Origin: Enterobacter ludwigii
GTDB taxonomy: Bacteria; Pseudomonadota; Gammaproteobacteria; Enterobacterales; Enterobacteriaceae
Reading direction: 5' to 3'
DNA: 64,000 bases
Assembly: GCF_001750725.1 (NCBI RefSeq)
Contig: NZ_CP017279.1
Location: 3,658,001 to 3,722,000, forward strand
The position numbers were made by a program, and so were the translations under genes. A model generated the notes under the pieces. It was not told where the DNA came from, searched no databases, and saw only the letters and a program-made list of their open reading frames with translations. Numbering within the stretch: position 1 is the first letter of the stretch; every line of letters starts with the position of its first letter. This document shows, one piece after another, positions 24,738 to 34,940 of the stretch.

Positions 24738-24971
24738 ATGAAATCAGAAGACACCCTTGACTGGTATCCGGCACAACTACCGCCTGTGAAAATTATTCTT
24801 GGCGAAGCCGTGCTGGCTGTGGGTAAACAGGGCCGACCGATTAATACCCGCACCTTGCTGGAATACCTTCAGGTCATGCAGGACAAACAAAAAAGGCGGG
24901 ATGACAAAATCGCCATGCAGACTGCGATTAATGTTCTCAGGGATAATCAGCGCATTAACCGCAGACGTTAA
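24738..24971 (+). CDS. AriR/YmgB/YcgZ-like two-component connector
   Basis: From MKSEDTLDWYPAQLPPVKII the 77-residue product has the pattern LGEAVxxxxxxGRPINTRTLLEYL, then a charged helix (KQKRRDDKIAMQTAINVL). This matches the layout of YmgB/AriR and YcgZ, small dimeric helical proteins that act through the Rcs phosphorelay on biofilm and acid-resistance genes. The assignment rests on pattern, not on long identity. It converges on the glucan synthase gene with 19 bp between stops. A second protein of the same plan lies at 59040-59234. Confidence 0.5.
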   Translation: MKSEDTLDWYPAQLPPVKIILGEAVLAVGKQGRPINTRTLLEYLQVMQDKQKRRDDKIAMQTAINVLRDNQRINRRR

Positions 24972-24990
24972 CGCACCTCCGGGATCAGTG

Positions 24991-27900
24991 TCAGTTCTGA
25001 ATGATCTCAACCGTGTGGTTTTGTCCATCATCCTTCAGCGGTATTCTGTCATCAGGGAGGAGAACACCATCCAGCGTCACGCAATATTCTGCATCGCCGC
25101 GTGAAACACTAATCTGATAATGGCTTTCACCATATTGATATGCCATAGAAAAAGACGACCACTCATCCGGTAACCTGGCATGAACACTAAAGTCAGTGCC
25201 GGAACGTTTTATCCCCAGTAATTCCTCGGTAAGTAAACGCCAGGCCCAGCCTGCGGAACCGGTATACCAGCTCCACCCTGCACGTCCGATATGGGGAGCG
25301 ACGCTGTAGACATCAGCACTCATGACATAAGGCTCAGCTTTATAAATCCCGACAGAGTCCGCATTCAGGGTATGATTTATAGGGCTGAGCATTGACCAGA
25401 GTTGCCAGGCGCGTTCGGCATTCCCCATTCGGGCAAAGGCCATCACTGCCCAGATGGCGCCATGCGTATACTGCCCTCCGTTTTCCCGCACGCCGGGCAG
25501 GTACCCCTGTATGTAGCCCGGATTTGGACCGTGTCCGTCGAAAGGAGGCGTTAACAGTTTGATCAGCCCTCCTTCGTTATCCACAAGGTGCTTATCCAGC
25601 GCCTGCATGGCCTTTGCGCACCGTCCCGGGCTCGCGGCGCCGGACAATACAGACCAGCTCTGCGCAATCGCATCAATCCGGCAGTCCTGTGAGGTTTTCG
25701 ATCCCAGGGGAGTACCATCGTCAAAATACCCGCGGCGGTACCATTCCCCATCCCAGGCGTGGGCTTCGAGATTACTTTGCAGGCGCAGAGCCTGTGAACG
25801 GCACATCGCGGCGACGCTTTCATCCAGCCTGCGCTCCGCCAGCGCTGCAAACCGCTGCAAAATGTCGTACAGGAAGAAGCCCAGCCAGACGCTTTCACCT
25901 TTGCCTTCGATACCCACCCGGTTCATCCCGTCATTCCAGTCACCAGCCCCCATCAGCGGCAGGCCATGCTCCCCGAAGCGAAGTCCATAGTGAATAGCTT
26001 TGACGCAGTGTAACCAGAGTGTCTCTTCGGTGCCGCTGATGACCGGCGTGTCATAGACAGACTCTTCACCAGGCTGAAGCGAGCGTCCCTCCAGATAAGG
26101 AATGCGTATTTCCAGTGCATCCATATCCCCCGTCGTTTCAACATAGTGGCAAACAGCAAGCGGCAGCCAAAGATAGTCATCGGAACAGCGGGTACGCACA
26201 CCGTTGCCGTGTGGCGGGTGCCACCAGTGCTGCACATCTCCCTCGATAAACTGCCGTGATGCACAGAGTATTATCTGTTCACGCATCCGGTTCGGAGCAG
26301 CGTGGCTCAGAGCCAGCGTATCCTGCAGCTGATCGCGAAAACCAAATGCACCGCCAGACTGATAGTAGCCACTCCGGGCCATAAGACGGCAGGCGACCGT
26401 CTGATACAACAGCCAGCCATTAACCAGTAAATTTACGGACGTGTCGGGGGTGTTAACTACGATTTTATCGAGCACATTGTGCCAGTGATTATGAATCCGG
26501 TTCAGCTCCTGGCGGACCGTATCCTCGTTCATGTAGCGGGCCAGCGTCTCCTGAGCACAAACATCATTCTCCTCTGCGCCGAGGATAAAAATAAACGTCC
26601 TCTGGTCCCCGTCAATTAATGTAACCGCCGATTGCACCGCTCCGCAGGGATCCAGACCGGCCCCCGTCTTACCAGAAAGCTTTTGCAGTTTCATGGCCGA
26701 AGGGGCGTGAAGGGAACCATTACGGCCAATAAACTCCCGGCGGTCCCCTGTCAGAGAACAGTCATTACCGCTGACGGCAAAAAATGCAGTTCGGCCGCCA
26801 CCATTATCACCATAAAAGTTATTCGCAAGCACCCCGCAGCCGGCGGGCGTTCTGGCCACATGTGTCACAATGTGAGGGGCTGAGCGCGTTCGTGTTTCTC
26901 CGAGCGTCCACTCTACATAGCCTGTGACGGAAAGTTGACGTGTCCGTCCCGAAGAGTTACTGAGCGTCAGGAGCACCAGTTTAACCGGATCTTCTTCAGC
27001 AACCAGGACCGTCAACTCGCTGTCTATACCACTCTCACGATGGGCAAAAACGCTGTAGCCAAAACCATGGCGGGTCAGGTAATCACCGTGTCCGCGAACA
27101 GGTAAAGCCGTCGGCGACCAGCACTCCCCGCTCTCTTCATCGCGCAGGTAAAATGCCTCGCCGCTGCGATCGCTCACCGGATCGTTCTCCCACGGCGTCA
27201 ACCGGTATTCATGGGCATTCTCATACCAGGTATAGGCCTGCCCTGCCTCTGAGATCACGCTGCCAAAACGGGAATTTGCCAGTATGTTCGACCAGGGAGC
27301 CGGTGTAAGCGCATTTTCCCGAAGGACGATCTGATACTCCCGCCCATCCTGAGAAAATCCACCGTACCCATTGAAATGGCATAACTGACTGGTATCAGGG
27401 CTCCAGTCCGTATGTTGATTACGCTCGCGCACAGCACGCGGAATGAATGCCCTTGCCGGCGATTTCAGGGTATGAATACGCTGGTTAAGCTGCTCAATAA
27501 TACCCCCTGCGCGGTCATCAAGATAAAGACAGGCCACGCTCATCAAAAGCAACTTATCCTCAGCGGAGAGATGCTCACCGTTGCGGACAAAAAGCCCGCC
27601 CTTTTTATCCAGCAGACTGGCTTCAGACCCGGCATAAATTAACTCCATAATCTGATTTTGTAATCCCTGCTGGTAGCCGCCGGGGCTGTTATTCAGGATA
27701 ACCAAATCAACATTCAACCCTTTCTGTCTCCAGTAACGATGTGCCTGAATCAGTGTGGTCACTGAGGTGATACTTTCCTCGCTGGTTATACTCAGCAGCA
27801 CTATCGGCAGATCCCCTGAAATTGCCCAGCCCCACAGTCCGGACTGGCCACGCCGGTTGCGGCCGATCGCCTGTCCTTCGGCGCGCAGCTCCTGGACAGG

Positions 27901-30900
27901 GTAAAGCACAGCGCTGGCGAGACAATTGAACAACGTGGCATCATCTTCACTGGCGTTCATCTGGCGCAATACCACCAGACTGTGAGACCAGGCCAGTTCA
28001 AAGACGCGATCGGCGATAGGGTAATCGCGATATTTCTCCAGCAACGCCAGGCTCTGCTGACGGGTCTCGCTGATGCCATAAATGATATCAATCGTAACCG
28101 GCTGCCCCGGCTGCAGAATGATGGCGTTGCGAATTGCCAGTATCGGATCCAGCACCGAGCCCGACGTGTTGCTTAGCATCCCTCCCGTCTCTATTGCCTG
28201 GGCATTCTCAGGGTTTCTGCCACGTCCAATAAACCTTGCCCTGTCCGTTTCAAACGACACGTTATGTCGGTTATCGCCATGCACCACCATCATGTGAAAC
28301 AGGCAAGGGCCCGGTTCATCCGGTGAGCGCGGGCGCCGGTGGCAAAGAATAGCGTCACGCTCAGGAGCCAGCTCAGTCTGAATAAACAAATTGCTGAATG
28401 CCGGGTGTGCCAGATCGCTGGCATCAGGTGCCAGTACCACTTCAGCATAGGTTGTCAGCTCCAGAGAGCGAGGCTTGCGACCACGATGAATCAGTGTGAG
28501 CCGTCGCAATTCAACATCATCCTCCGGAGAGATCACCACCTGAGTTTTGACGCTGAGTCCCCCGAAGCTGCATCTGAATTCTGCCCCCGCATCGGTGAAC
28601 AACACTTCCTCGTCTTGTCCGCTGGTGTAGCCTGTCGGTTGCCAGGTATTGCTCCACACATCTCCCGTCTGGGTATCGCGGATGTAGCAGAATGCTCCCC
28701 AGTTATCACGGGTGGTATCACTGCGCCAGCGCGTTAGTGCAATATCCTTCCAGCGACTGTAACCACCGCCCCCCGCAGTCAACATCAGATGATAATGGCC
28801 GTTGGACAGCAGTTGAATATCCGGGGCGGGAGTATCCACGCTATAGAAAATACGGGGTTCATAGCGGACGGGTTTGACCCTGCCCTCATGAGATTCAAAA
28901 TGACGGCGCGGACTGTACAGATCGACCGCATCCGGCACGCGCTCCTGTAACAGCAGACTCGCTGACCGGAATACCGTGCTGGACATAAAGCGTTCAGTCA
29001 TGGGGGCGTCAAGCAGCACATGAGCCAGCGCCTGAAATGCCATACCCTGGTGATGCGCCATCCAGGACTGTACCACCGCATAGAGCTGACCGGTTGCAAG
29101 ACGTGAGGGGGTATAGTCCAGCGCTTCATAAAAACCGTATTCTCCGCGTGCACCATTTTTTTGCAGCCTGAACAGGTTCTCACAGGCTCTCTGTGGGGAA
29201 ACCATCAGGGCCAGCAGCGTGGCGTAAGGAGCAACAACCATGTCATCGGCAAGTCCCCTGCGCAGACCGAGCCCCGGTACGCCAAATGCCTGATACTGAT
29301 AATTATGCTGAACATCAAAAGCATGATAGCCAGACTCTGAAACACCCCATGGTACCCCGCGTTCTTTCCCCCAGTGAATCTGGCGCATAACCGCCGACTG
29401 ACTCATTTCATCGAGCAAGCTGCCGGGCCAGGTGGGCATCACTAGATTCGGCATCAGATATTCAAACATGGATCCGCTCCATGACATCAGGGCAGTTTCA
29501 TTATCAATCGTGGTAAACAATCGACCCAGCGCGTACCAGCTTTTAAGAGGCAGCTGATTAGTCGCAATGGCAAGAAAACTGGTCAGGCGGATTTCAGACG
29601 GCAGGAGATCGTAGTGGCTCTTGTCAGGCATATTGGTGTCACAGTTATAACCGACGCTGAGCAGACTGGTTGCTTCACTGTACAGAAAGGCGAAATCCAT
29701 CCGGGCATGCTCATCCAGCCGCTGTTCCAGCTCGGTGATAATATTGAGTCGCATTCGGGCCTGCTCCGCCACTGACGCCGGAGCCATTCCTGTACCGGTT
29801 AATGTCGGACGGGCAAGCTCGCTCAGCGTCGGCAGCGTCTGTTCATTCCAGGATGCAGGCAACCAGCCAAGCAACAGAGACCACTCATGGCAAAGCTGAA
29901 CCAGTTGATGCTCCAGATGTCCAGCCCAGCGCATCTGAAGAGGAGATCCCTGATGACATGCGCTGGTCAGATGGTTGCACTGGGTGCGCATGCTTTTCAG
30001 TTCGCTGAAAAGCGCCTGCGGAGAGAGCGACACCGCGTTCAGGCAATGCTTGCGCAGCAGTCTCAGGCTGTCAGGTGGGTTCTTACCCCACTGTTTTTCC
30101 AGAATATCCAGCGTATCGTTCAGTCCTGCCAGTATCTGTTGGTTGCTTAAAACAGGCTGATGACGCATGGCGGACAGACCTGCACGCAGGGTCAATAAAT
30201 GCCCGGCCATATTGCCGCTGTCGACGCTGGAGATATAGCGTGGACTTAGGGGGACCAGCGTACGGGTGTCATACCAGTTGTAGAGATGGCCCCGGTAGTG
30301 CTCCATTTTATCCATCGTGTCGAGCGTGAGCGACACGCGCCGGAGCACCTCTCCGCCAGGCAGGTAGCCAAAGTCCCATGCCGTCAGGTTAGCCATAAGT
30401 GAAAGACCAATATTGGTAGGAGAAGTTCGGTGTGCCACCGTCGGTTGTGGTATTTCCTGATAATTATCAGGCGGAAGCCAGTTCTCTTTTGCTGTGGCAA
30501 ATGTTTCAAAAAAAGCCCAGATTTCACGGCTTGTCTGGCGTAACAGCTGTTTTTGTTCCTGGTTAGGCGAAAAAACCTTACGCACGGGCTGGCGACTCAG
30601 CCAGCTCATCAGCAGTGGTGCCACACACCATACCAAACCGATCGGTAACGCAATCCCCAGCAGCTGTGGGGCAAATTGTCCGGTCAGTATTGTCAGCGCC
30701 ACGCCACCGGCAACGTTCAGCCACATCGCCTGATAAAAACGTGCAACAGTGGGTCTGGCCTGACTGCTGTCCTGGCTGTGGCTGACCCACTGGCTGAGGT
30801 GACGCCTGTTTATCCCCAGTCGCCATAGCGTCACGGCGATCGCTTTCAGCGAATATCCGGCTTCGTGCGGCAGTATCGCAAAATTAAGGCTGATACCTGA

Positions 30901-33573
30901 CAGACGCTTTAGCGCGCCCGCCCCCACCAGTAACAGATGCGGCTTCACGCGGCGACGCAGAGGTTTATGCAGAAGGTCGTGGCTAATGCAGAGGATGGTT
31001 GGCAACAGCCATATCAGCAACAGTATGCCCAGCCAGTAAACCGGATTGGGTACCCAAAGCAGAGTGAAGAACAGCAATACCAGTAAGGAGGGGGCGACCA
31101 GACTGCGACGTAGATTATCGAGTAATTTCCAGTAAGAAAGCGCGGTCAGCGGATTCCTGCCCCGGGTTCCATCGGCTTTTCTGACGCGTGGTTTCAGCCA
31201 GTTAAGTAGTTGCCAGTCACCCCGGATCCAGCGTGAACGTCGTGCAACATCCGACAGATAATTATTAGGATACTGTTCGTACAGTAATACCTCGCTCAGC
31301 AGACCCGAACGTGCATAGCATCCTTCAAGCAGATCGTGGCTGAGTACCAGATTTTCTGGGCAGATGTTGGTAGTGGCCTGCATAAAAATATCAACATCGT
31401 AAATCCCTTTGCCCACAAACGAGCCTTCCCCAAAGAGATCCTGATAGATATCCGAAGACATCATCGAATAAGGGTTATTGCCCGGTACGCTGCTGCGCAG
31501 GGCTGCGTAACGCCCCTGACCGTTGCGTGGTATCTCCTCCGCAAGACCGGGCTGTAAAATACCGAATCCTTTGACAACCCTCTGGCGTACCGGATCATAC
31601 TCAGGCGTATTCAGCGGATGCGCCATCGTCGCGACGAGTTTGTGTGCCGTATCGCGCGGGAGCACCGTATCGCTGTCCAGGGTAATGACGTATTTTATGT
31701 GACCCGGTAAAAGGTGGGCAGGCATCTCTGCAACGCTGACGAATTGCGTTCCGGGATGGCGCAACCAGCTGTTCAGTAACGCCAGTTTTCCCCGCTTGCG
31801 TTCATAGCCCATCCACGCTCCTTCCGAGGGGTTCCATTCAGGCTGGCGATGTAACAGATAAAAACGTGGTCGGCCGGAGGGGTAGCGGCGATTAAGCGCC
31901 TGCGTATCGGCGATAGCCTGTCTGAGCAGCGCGTGACTTTCCGGCGAGGGTTCATTTTCAGAATCAGCAAAATCAGTGAGCAGCGCGAACCTGAGATTTT
32001 CGTTTTCATTCCCTAACCAGCAGACTTCAAGACTGGTGAGGAGCTGGCTGAAACTTTCGTGGCTGGTCAACATGCAGGGAATGACTAACATGGTGGCACT
32101 GTCAGCGGGAATCCCGGCTGAAAAATCCATCCCCGGCAAGGGTCGAGGAACGCGAAAACGGGTGGTTGCATCACTGAGTAAATCGCTCATTAACTGAGTC
32201 AAAGCGATAATCAGAGGCAATATCACCGCGATCAACAGCCAGTCTGTGCCCTGCATGGCGGTTTCGTGCAATATTGCTGCGGTCGCTGCGGTTGTCAGCA
32301 GCGTCAGGCTTCCAATCCATGACAGCAGGGTTATTCTGTTGAAACTGTGCCGCAAGCGTAGGAGCCTTGAGGCGTCTGCCAGGAGATGAATATCCAGCGC
32401 CTGTCGACCTTCGCCCGCAAGATAATAACCAACATGATGTTCCGGTGTATCGGGCGCTTTTTCCTCTGAAAACGCCAGCACTTTCTCTGCAACCTCAGGC
32501 TCGCTGAGACCGCTGTCTCTGGCCAGAACCTCCACTACGTGCCGGTAATGATCCCGGGTATTGAAGTGCATCCGGGGATAGATGCCGGCAGGATCATTGC
32601 GTAATGTCTGTTCGACAACGCTTATCGTTTCGGCGAAATCAGCCCAGTCCGTTTCACTCAATAATCGCAGGCCCGCAATGCTGTTACTTACGGACAGCTG
32701 GCTGGCGGCAAGCTGCTGATTGAAACTATGTATGAGAACGTCAGTGGTGATCCCCTGTTCCCGAAGGCACTGATCAACCCAGGTCAGAGGTAACGACAGC
32801 GCGTTGCCATGCCCCTGCAGGCGCCGCACCAGCTCTGCGACAAACGCACTGGTTAACGGAGGCCGGGAGCGCGCCATATCGGCAACCACCATGATTAAAT
32901 CACCAGGCGCACTCTCTGCGCATTCGACAATCCTTGTTATCCACGTATCGGCAAGGTTTCTGTCTTGCTGCGCTTTTATCACTTCCATACTGATACGACG
33001 AAGATTTTCAATCAGCGCCAGGCGCAGCATTCCCGGTAACGCCCAGACTTCACCCAGCGTCAGCGGCGTCACCTGTTGATAGGCAGTGAGATAGCTGGTC
33101 AGGCTGGCGGCATCCCAGCGGCCATCGCCGTGAGCAATAGCCTCTGATGCAATATGATAAATTCGTGGGCAATTCAGCGGCGATACCAGCGACGGAAGAC
33201 CTTTGCCAAAGCTTTTCGGCAGATGCTGGCGGACAGTGCGGATTTGTTCCTCAATCAGATAATAATTGTCCAGCAGCCATTCACCAGCGGGCATGATACT
33301 AGTCTTTTTACCCGCGTTAAGCTCATAGCAGTTTTGGGTAATGACGGCCTCATTGTCGCCAAGCCGTTTCAGAAGATAATAAGGATGCTTATCCGGTGAT
33401 ACTTTATGAGTCCGCGCCAGCTTCTGGCCGTAGCGTTCCATCTGGACGGTCGAAAAGAGTTCTGACCGCGGCGAGCTTTCACCGGCAGGATCGTTCGCCG
33501 AAAACGTTATGTTTTCGGCAGCATTCATCAGTATACGGGAGCGGTTAAACCACGCTCTGGGGATCATTTTCAT
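24991..33573 (-). CDS. ndvB: Cyclic beta-1,2-glucan synthase, NdvB/ChvB type
   Basis: This 2860-residue inner-membrane protein equals the length of Brucella Cgs and Agrobacterium ChvB. The first 400 residues are cytoplasmic, followed by paired membrane helices at about 410-465. A GT84 core follows: YVITLDSDTVLPRD (about 630) with the metal-binding DxD, then RWIRGDWQLLNW (about 795). More membrane helices occupy about 835-1010. A glycoamylase-like domain covers about 1330-1530 (SWSGSMFEYLMPN; SWMAHHQGMAFQAL). Two GH94-type sandwich/phosphorylase regions follow, the last with GAGDWNDGMNRVG (about 2540) holding the catalytic Asp. Such enzymes self-prime, elongate from UDP-glucose, trim by phosphorolysis and cyclise; the glucan goes to the periplasm. 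The ATG at 33573 lacks a strong ribosome site, and 33528 is an alternative. No Cgt exporter gene is nearby. Confidence 0.95.
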   Translation of the reverse strand: MKMIPRAWFNRSRILMNAAENITFSANDPAGESSPRSELFSTVQMERYGQKLARTHKVSPDKHPYYLLKRLGDNEAVITQNCYELNAGKKTSIMPAGEWLLDNYYLIEEQIRTVRQHLPKSFGKGLPSLVSPLNCPRIYHIASEAIAHGDGRWDAASLTSYLTAYQQVTPLTLGEVWALPGMLRLALIENLRRISMEVIKAQQDRNLADTWITRIVECAESAPGDLIMVVADMARSRPPLTSAFVAELVRRLQGHGNALSLPLTWVDQCLREQGITTDVLIHSFNQQLAASQLSVSNSIAGLRLLSETDWADFAETISVVEQTLRNDPAGIYPRMHFNTRDHYRHVVEVLARDSGLSEPEVAEKVLAFSEEKAPDTPEHHVGYYLAGEGRQALDIHLLADASRLLRLRHSFNRITLLSWIGSLTLLTTAATAAILHETAMQGTDWLLIAVILPLIIALTQLMSDLLSDATTRFRVPRPLPGMDFSAGIPADSATMLVIPCMLTSHESFSQLLTSLEVCWLGNENENLRFALLTDFADSENEPSPESHALLRQAIADTQALNRRYPSGRPRFYLLHRQPEWNPSEGAWMGYERKRGKLALLNSWLRHPGTQFVSVAEMPAHLLPGHIKYVITLDSDTVLPRDTAHKLVATMAHPLNTPEYDPVRQRVVKGFGILQPGLAEEIPRNGQGRYAALRSSVPGNNPYSMMSSDIYQDLFGEGSFVGKGIYDVDIFMQATTNICPENLVLSHDLLEGCYARSGLLSEVLLYEQYPNNYLSDVARRSRWIRGDWQLLNWLKPRVRKADGTRGRNPLTALSYWKLLDNLRRSLVAPSLLVLLFFTLLWVPNPVYWLGILLLIWLLPTILCISHDLLHKPLRRRVKPHLLLVGAGALKRLSGISLNFAILPHEAGYSLKAIAVTLWRLGINRRHLSQWVSHSQDSSQARPTVARFYQAMWLNVAGGVALTILTGQFAPQLLGIALPIGLVWCVAPLLMSWLSRQPVRKVFSPNQEQKQLLRQTSREIWAFFETFATAKENWLPPDNYQEIPQPTVAHRTSPTNIGLSLMANLTAWDFGYLPGGEVLRRVSLTLDTMDKMEHYRGHLYNWYDTRTLVPLSPRYISSVDSGNMAGHLLTLRAGLSAMRHQPVLSNQQILAGLNDTLDILEKQWGKNPPDSLRLLRKHCLNAVSLSPQALFSELKSMRTQCNHLTSACHQGSPLQMRWAGHLEHQLVQLCHEWSLLLGWLPASWNEQTLPTLSELARPTLTGTGMAPASVAEQARMRLNIITELEQRLDEHARMDFAFLYSEATSLLSVGYNCDTNMPDKSHYDLLPSEIRLTSFLAIATNQLPLKSWYALGRLFTTIDNETALMSWSGSMFEYLMPNLVMPTWPGSLLDEMSQSAVMRQIHWGKERGVPWGVSESGYHAFDVQHNYQYQAFGVPGLGLRRGLADDMVVAPYATLLALMVSPQRACENLFRLQKNGARGEYGFYEALDYTPSRLATGQLYAVVQSWMAHHQGMAFQALAHVLLDAPMTERFMSSTVFRSASLLLQERVPDAVDLYSPRRHFESHEGRVKPVRYEPRIFYSVDTPAPDIQLLSNGHYHLMLTAGGGGYSRWKDIALTRWRSDTTRDNWGAFCYIRDTQTGDVWSNTWQPTGYTSGQDEEVLFTDAGAEFRCSFGGLSVKTQVVISPEDDVELRRLTLIHRGRKPRSLELTTYAEVVLAPDASDLAHPAFSNLFIQTELAPERDAILCHRRPRSPDEPGPCLFHMMVVHGDNRHNVSFETDRARFIGRGRNPENAQAIETGGMLSNTSGSVLDPILAIRNAIILQPGQPVTIDIIYGISETRQQSLALLEKYRDYPIADRVFELAWSHSLVVLRQMNASEDDATLFNCLASAVLYPVQELRAEGQAIGRNRRGQSGLWGWAISGDLPIVLLSITSEESITSVTTLIQAHRYWRQKGLNVDLVILNNSPGGYQQGLQNQIMELIYAGSEASLLDKKGGLFVRNGEHLSAEDKLLLMSVACLYLDDRAGGIIEQLNQRIHTLKSPARAFIPRAVRERNQHTDWSPDTSQLCHFNGYGGFSQDGREYQIVLRENALTPAPWSNILANSRFGSVISEAGQAYTWYENAHEYRLTPWENDPVSDRSGEAFYLRDEESGECWSPTALPVRGHGDYLTRHGFGYSVFAHRESGIDSELTVLVAEEDPVKLVLLTLSNSSGRTRQLSVTGYVEWTLGETRTRSAPHIVTHVARTPAGCGVLANNFYGDNGGGRTAFFAVSGNDCSLTGDRREFIGRNGSLHAPSAMKLQKLSGKTGAGLDPCGAVQSAVTLIDGDQRTFIFILGAEENDVCAQETLARYMNEDTVRQELNRIHNHWHNVLDKIVVNTPDTSVNLLVNGWLLYQTVACRLMARSGYYQSGGAFGFRDQLQDTLALSHAAPNRMREQIILCASRQFIEGDVQHWWHPPHGNGVRTRCSDDYLWLPLAVCHYVETTGDMDALEIRIPYLEGRSLQPGEESVYDTPVISGTEETLWLHCVKAIHYGLRFGEHGLPLMGAGDWNDGMNRVGIEGKGESVWLGFFLYDILQRFAALAERRLDESVAAMCRSQALRLQSNLEAHAWDGEWYRRGYFDDGTPLGSKTSQDCRIDAIAQSWSVLSGAASPGRCAKAMQALDKHLVDNEGGLIKLLTPPFDGHGPNPGYIQGYLPGVRENGGQYTHGAIWAVMAFARMGNAERAWQLWSMLSPINHTLNADSVGIYKAEPYVMSADVYSVAPHIGRAGWSWYTGSAGWAWRLLTEELLGIKRSGTDFSVHARLPDEWSSFSMAYQYGESHYQISVSRGDAEYCVTLDGVLLPDDRIPLKDDGQNHTVEIIQN

Positions 33574-33728
33574 AGCATTGCTCTGATGCGACGTTAGCGC
33601 GCAGGAGCAGTTGCGAAATCAGTTCAGAAACGTTCTCTCAGGATGGGCGTCAGGCATCAGGGATTTAACAGCTGCCGGAATCTAACATAAGTATAGGACA
33701 TGAGCTCTGTTCTGCGGTTTTGGTCGAG
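33574..33728. other. Upstream region of the glucan synthase gene
   Basis: About 155 bp upstream of the glucan synthase start probably carry its promoter. I see no strong dyad or clear sigma-70 pair. Confidence 0.35.
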
Positions 33729-33893
33729 CTAGCGTCGGGAGATAAACAGAGCCTTACATCCGGGGCAAAGCATGGTCTGGTTGAGCCGGATTTTTGACAA
33801 CGGTTGTACTGATTTTAAGCCACAAACAGGACAGGCAGCTGTGGCAGTAGACGCACTGCTGAAGAATTTCATTGCGTAATTGATAACAGACAT
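33729..33893 (-). CDS. YnfU-like small zinc-ribbon protein, copy 2
   Basis: This 54-residue frame begins MSVINYAMKFFSSASTATAA, then CPVCGLKSVQPLSKIRLNQT and LCPGCKALFISRR. The two CPxC pairs are 21 residues apart, with a basic link as in the protein at 24408-24584 (CPVC-x18-CPAC). AAAGG nine bases before the ATG at 33893 supports it; another ATG at 33899 is too close to that site. The two copies flank the glucan synthase gene on the same strand. Function is unknown; zinc binding is inferred from the cysteines. Confidence 0.6.
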   Translation of the reverse strand: MSVINYAMKFFSSASTATAACPVCGLKSVQPLSKIRLNQTMLCPGCKALFISRR

Positions 33894-33974
33894 AACCATT
33901 AACCTTTCAATGAATGAGCTTCACCGTACCACATGTGGTTAAGTTTTAATCTATCTATTTTGACACACTGAAAA

Positions 33975-34187
33975 TCAGGAAAGATAAATGTTCGCAGCCA
34001 CAGGCCCCCTGAGACCGTTTATCCGGCAAAATTCTATGCGCCTTCCACGGATGAGTAATTCTGATTCGCGGGAGTTAACGGATGAAATGTGAAGCAGAAC
34101 GTCTTTTCTTCCATCAGATGGGATGATGAGGCCTTTACCACTAAGAATGTCAAAGCTTTTGACAATTCCTGTCATTTTATGGGACAA
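33975..34187 (-). CDS. Divergent cold-shock-domain protein with TTG start
   Basis: This 70-residue CSD protein aligns through [20 protein letters not shown] and [11 protein letters not shown] to [10 protein letters not shown]. The RNP1 motif, normally KGFGFI, reads GKGLII, and RNP2, normally VFVHF, reads VLLHI, so nearly all nucleic-acid-stacking aromatics are gone. AAGGA lies six bases ahead of a TTG at 34187; the next ATG, four codons in, has no ribosome site. It may have altered or lost single-strand binding, or act as a partner for the canonical CSD protein encoded divergently at 34454. Confidence 0.7.
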   Translation of the reverse strand: MSHKMTGIVKSFDILSGKGLIIPSDGRKDVLLHISSVNSRESELLIRGRRIEFCRINGLRGPVAANIYLS

Positions 34188-34453
34188 GTCAATTCCTTAT
34201 TAAAAACTCGTAAAGACTATACATTGAAAATGGCATTCAGCCATTTTTATTTTCCCAACAGGACCTCTGGACGGCTAAAATATAATTTTCTTATAACGAT
34301 TCCTTGTGCCTTAATGAATCCCATCAGTTCGATGCACTAATGAAAGTTAGATATTTTCCGGGCAGTTCTCATTACCAGGCGCTATCGTTGATATCCCCTC
34401 TTTTTGAGTCCATACGTTTACTATCAATACAATGATGCATAACTGGAGTCAGT

Positions 34454-34672
34454 ATGACCTATAGAATTACAGGCCTGGTAAAATGGTTTAACGAAGACAA
34501 AGGTTTTGGCTTCATCTCTCCTCTTGATGGCAGCAAAGATATCGTTGTCCATTTTCCTAAGCTTAATGTCGACAACTTTAAAACTTTATTTGAAGGACAG
34601 AAAGTTGAATTCGCCATTCAGATCGGAGACAAAGGTCCTGCTGCTGCAAACGTAATACTTTGCGATAAATAA
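34454..34672 (+). CDS. CspA-family cold-shock protein
   Basis: This 72-residue protein is a near-canonical Csp[21 protein letters not shown] (RNP1 intact) and [10 protein letters not shown] (RNP2 with V for the first F), ending [17 protein letters not shown] proteins melt RNA structure and act as RNA chaperones in cold or stationary phase. TGGAGTC precedes the ATG. A 266-bp leader separates it from the divergent CSD gene; long leaders are usual for cold-inducible csp genes, though I see no clear cold box. Confidence 0.88.
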   Translation: MTYRITGLVKWFNEDKGFGFISPLDGSKDIVVHFPKLNVDNFKTLFEGQKVEFAIQIGDKGPAAANVILCDK

Positions 34673-34940
34673 ATCAATGTGGGTTTGCGATAACGATGAA
34701 GGATTATCCCTGAGTAGACAGACCCATAACTTAAATCAGTGGAAAATCGTTTATTCTTAATATCTGATTAGCATACTTTTCACAATTATGAGTGCGCTGA
34801 CCGATGTTATGAAGTGCAGGACTAATGCATAAAAATTTTAAAAGCACAAGCTAACCGCAAGTTAAATAAGAAGTGCGTAATGGCTTTGACCTTAATGGCA
34901 TCTGCCAGTTAACACCCACAAGAGAACAGGGTAATAGAAT

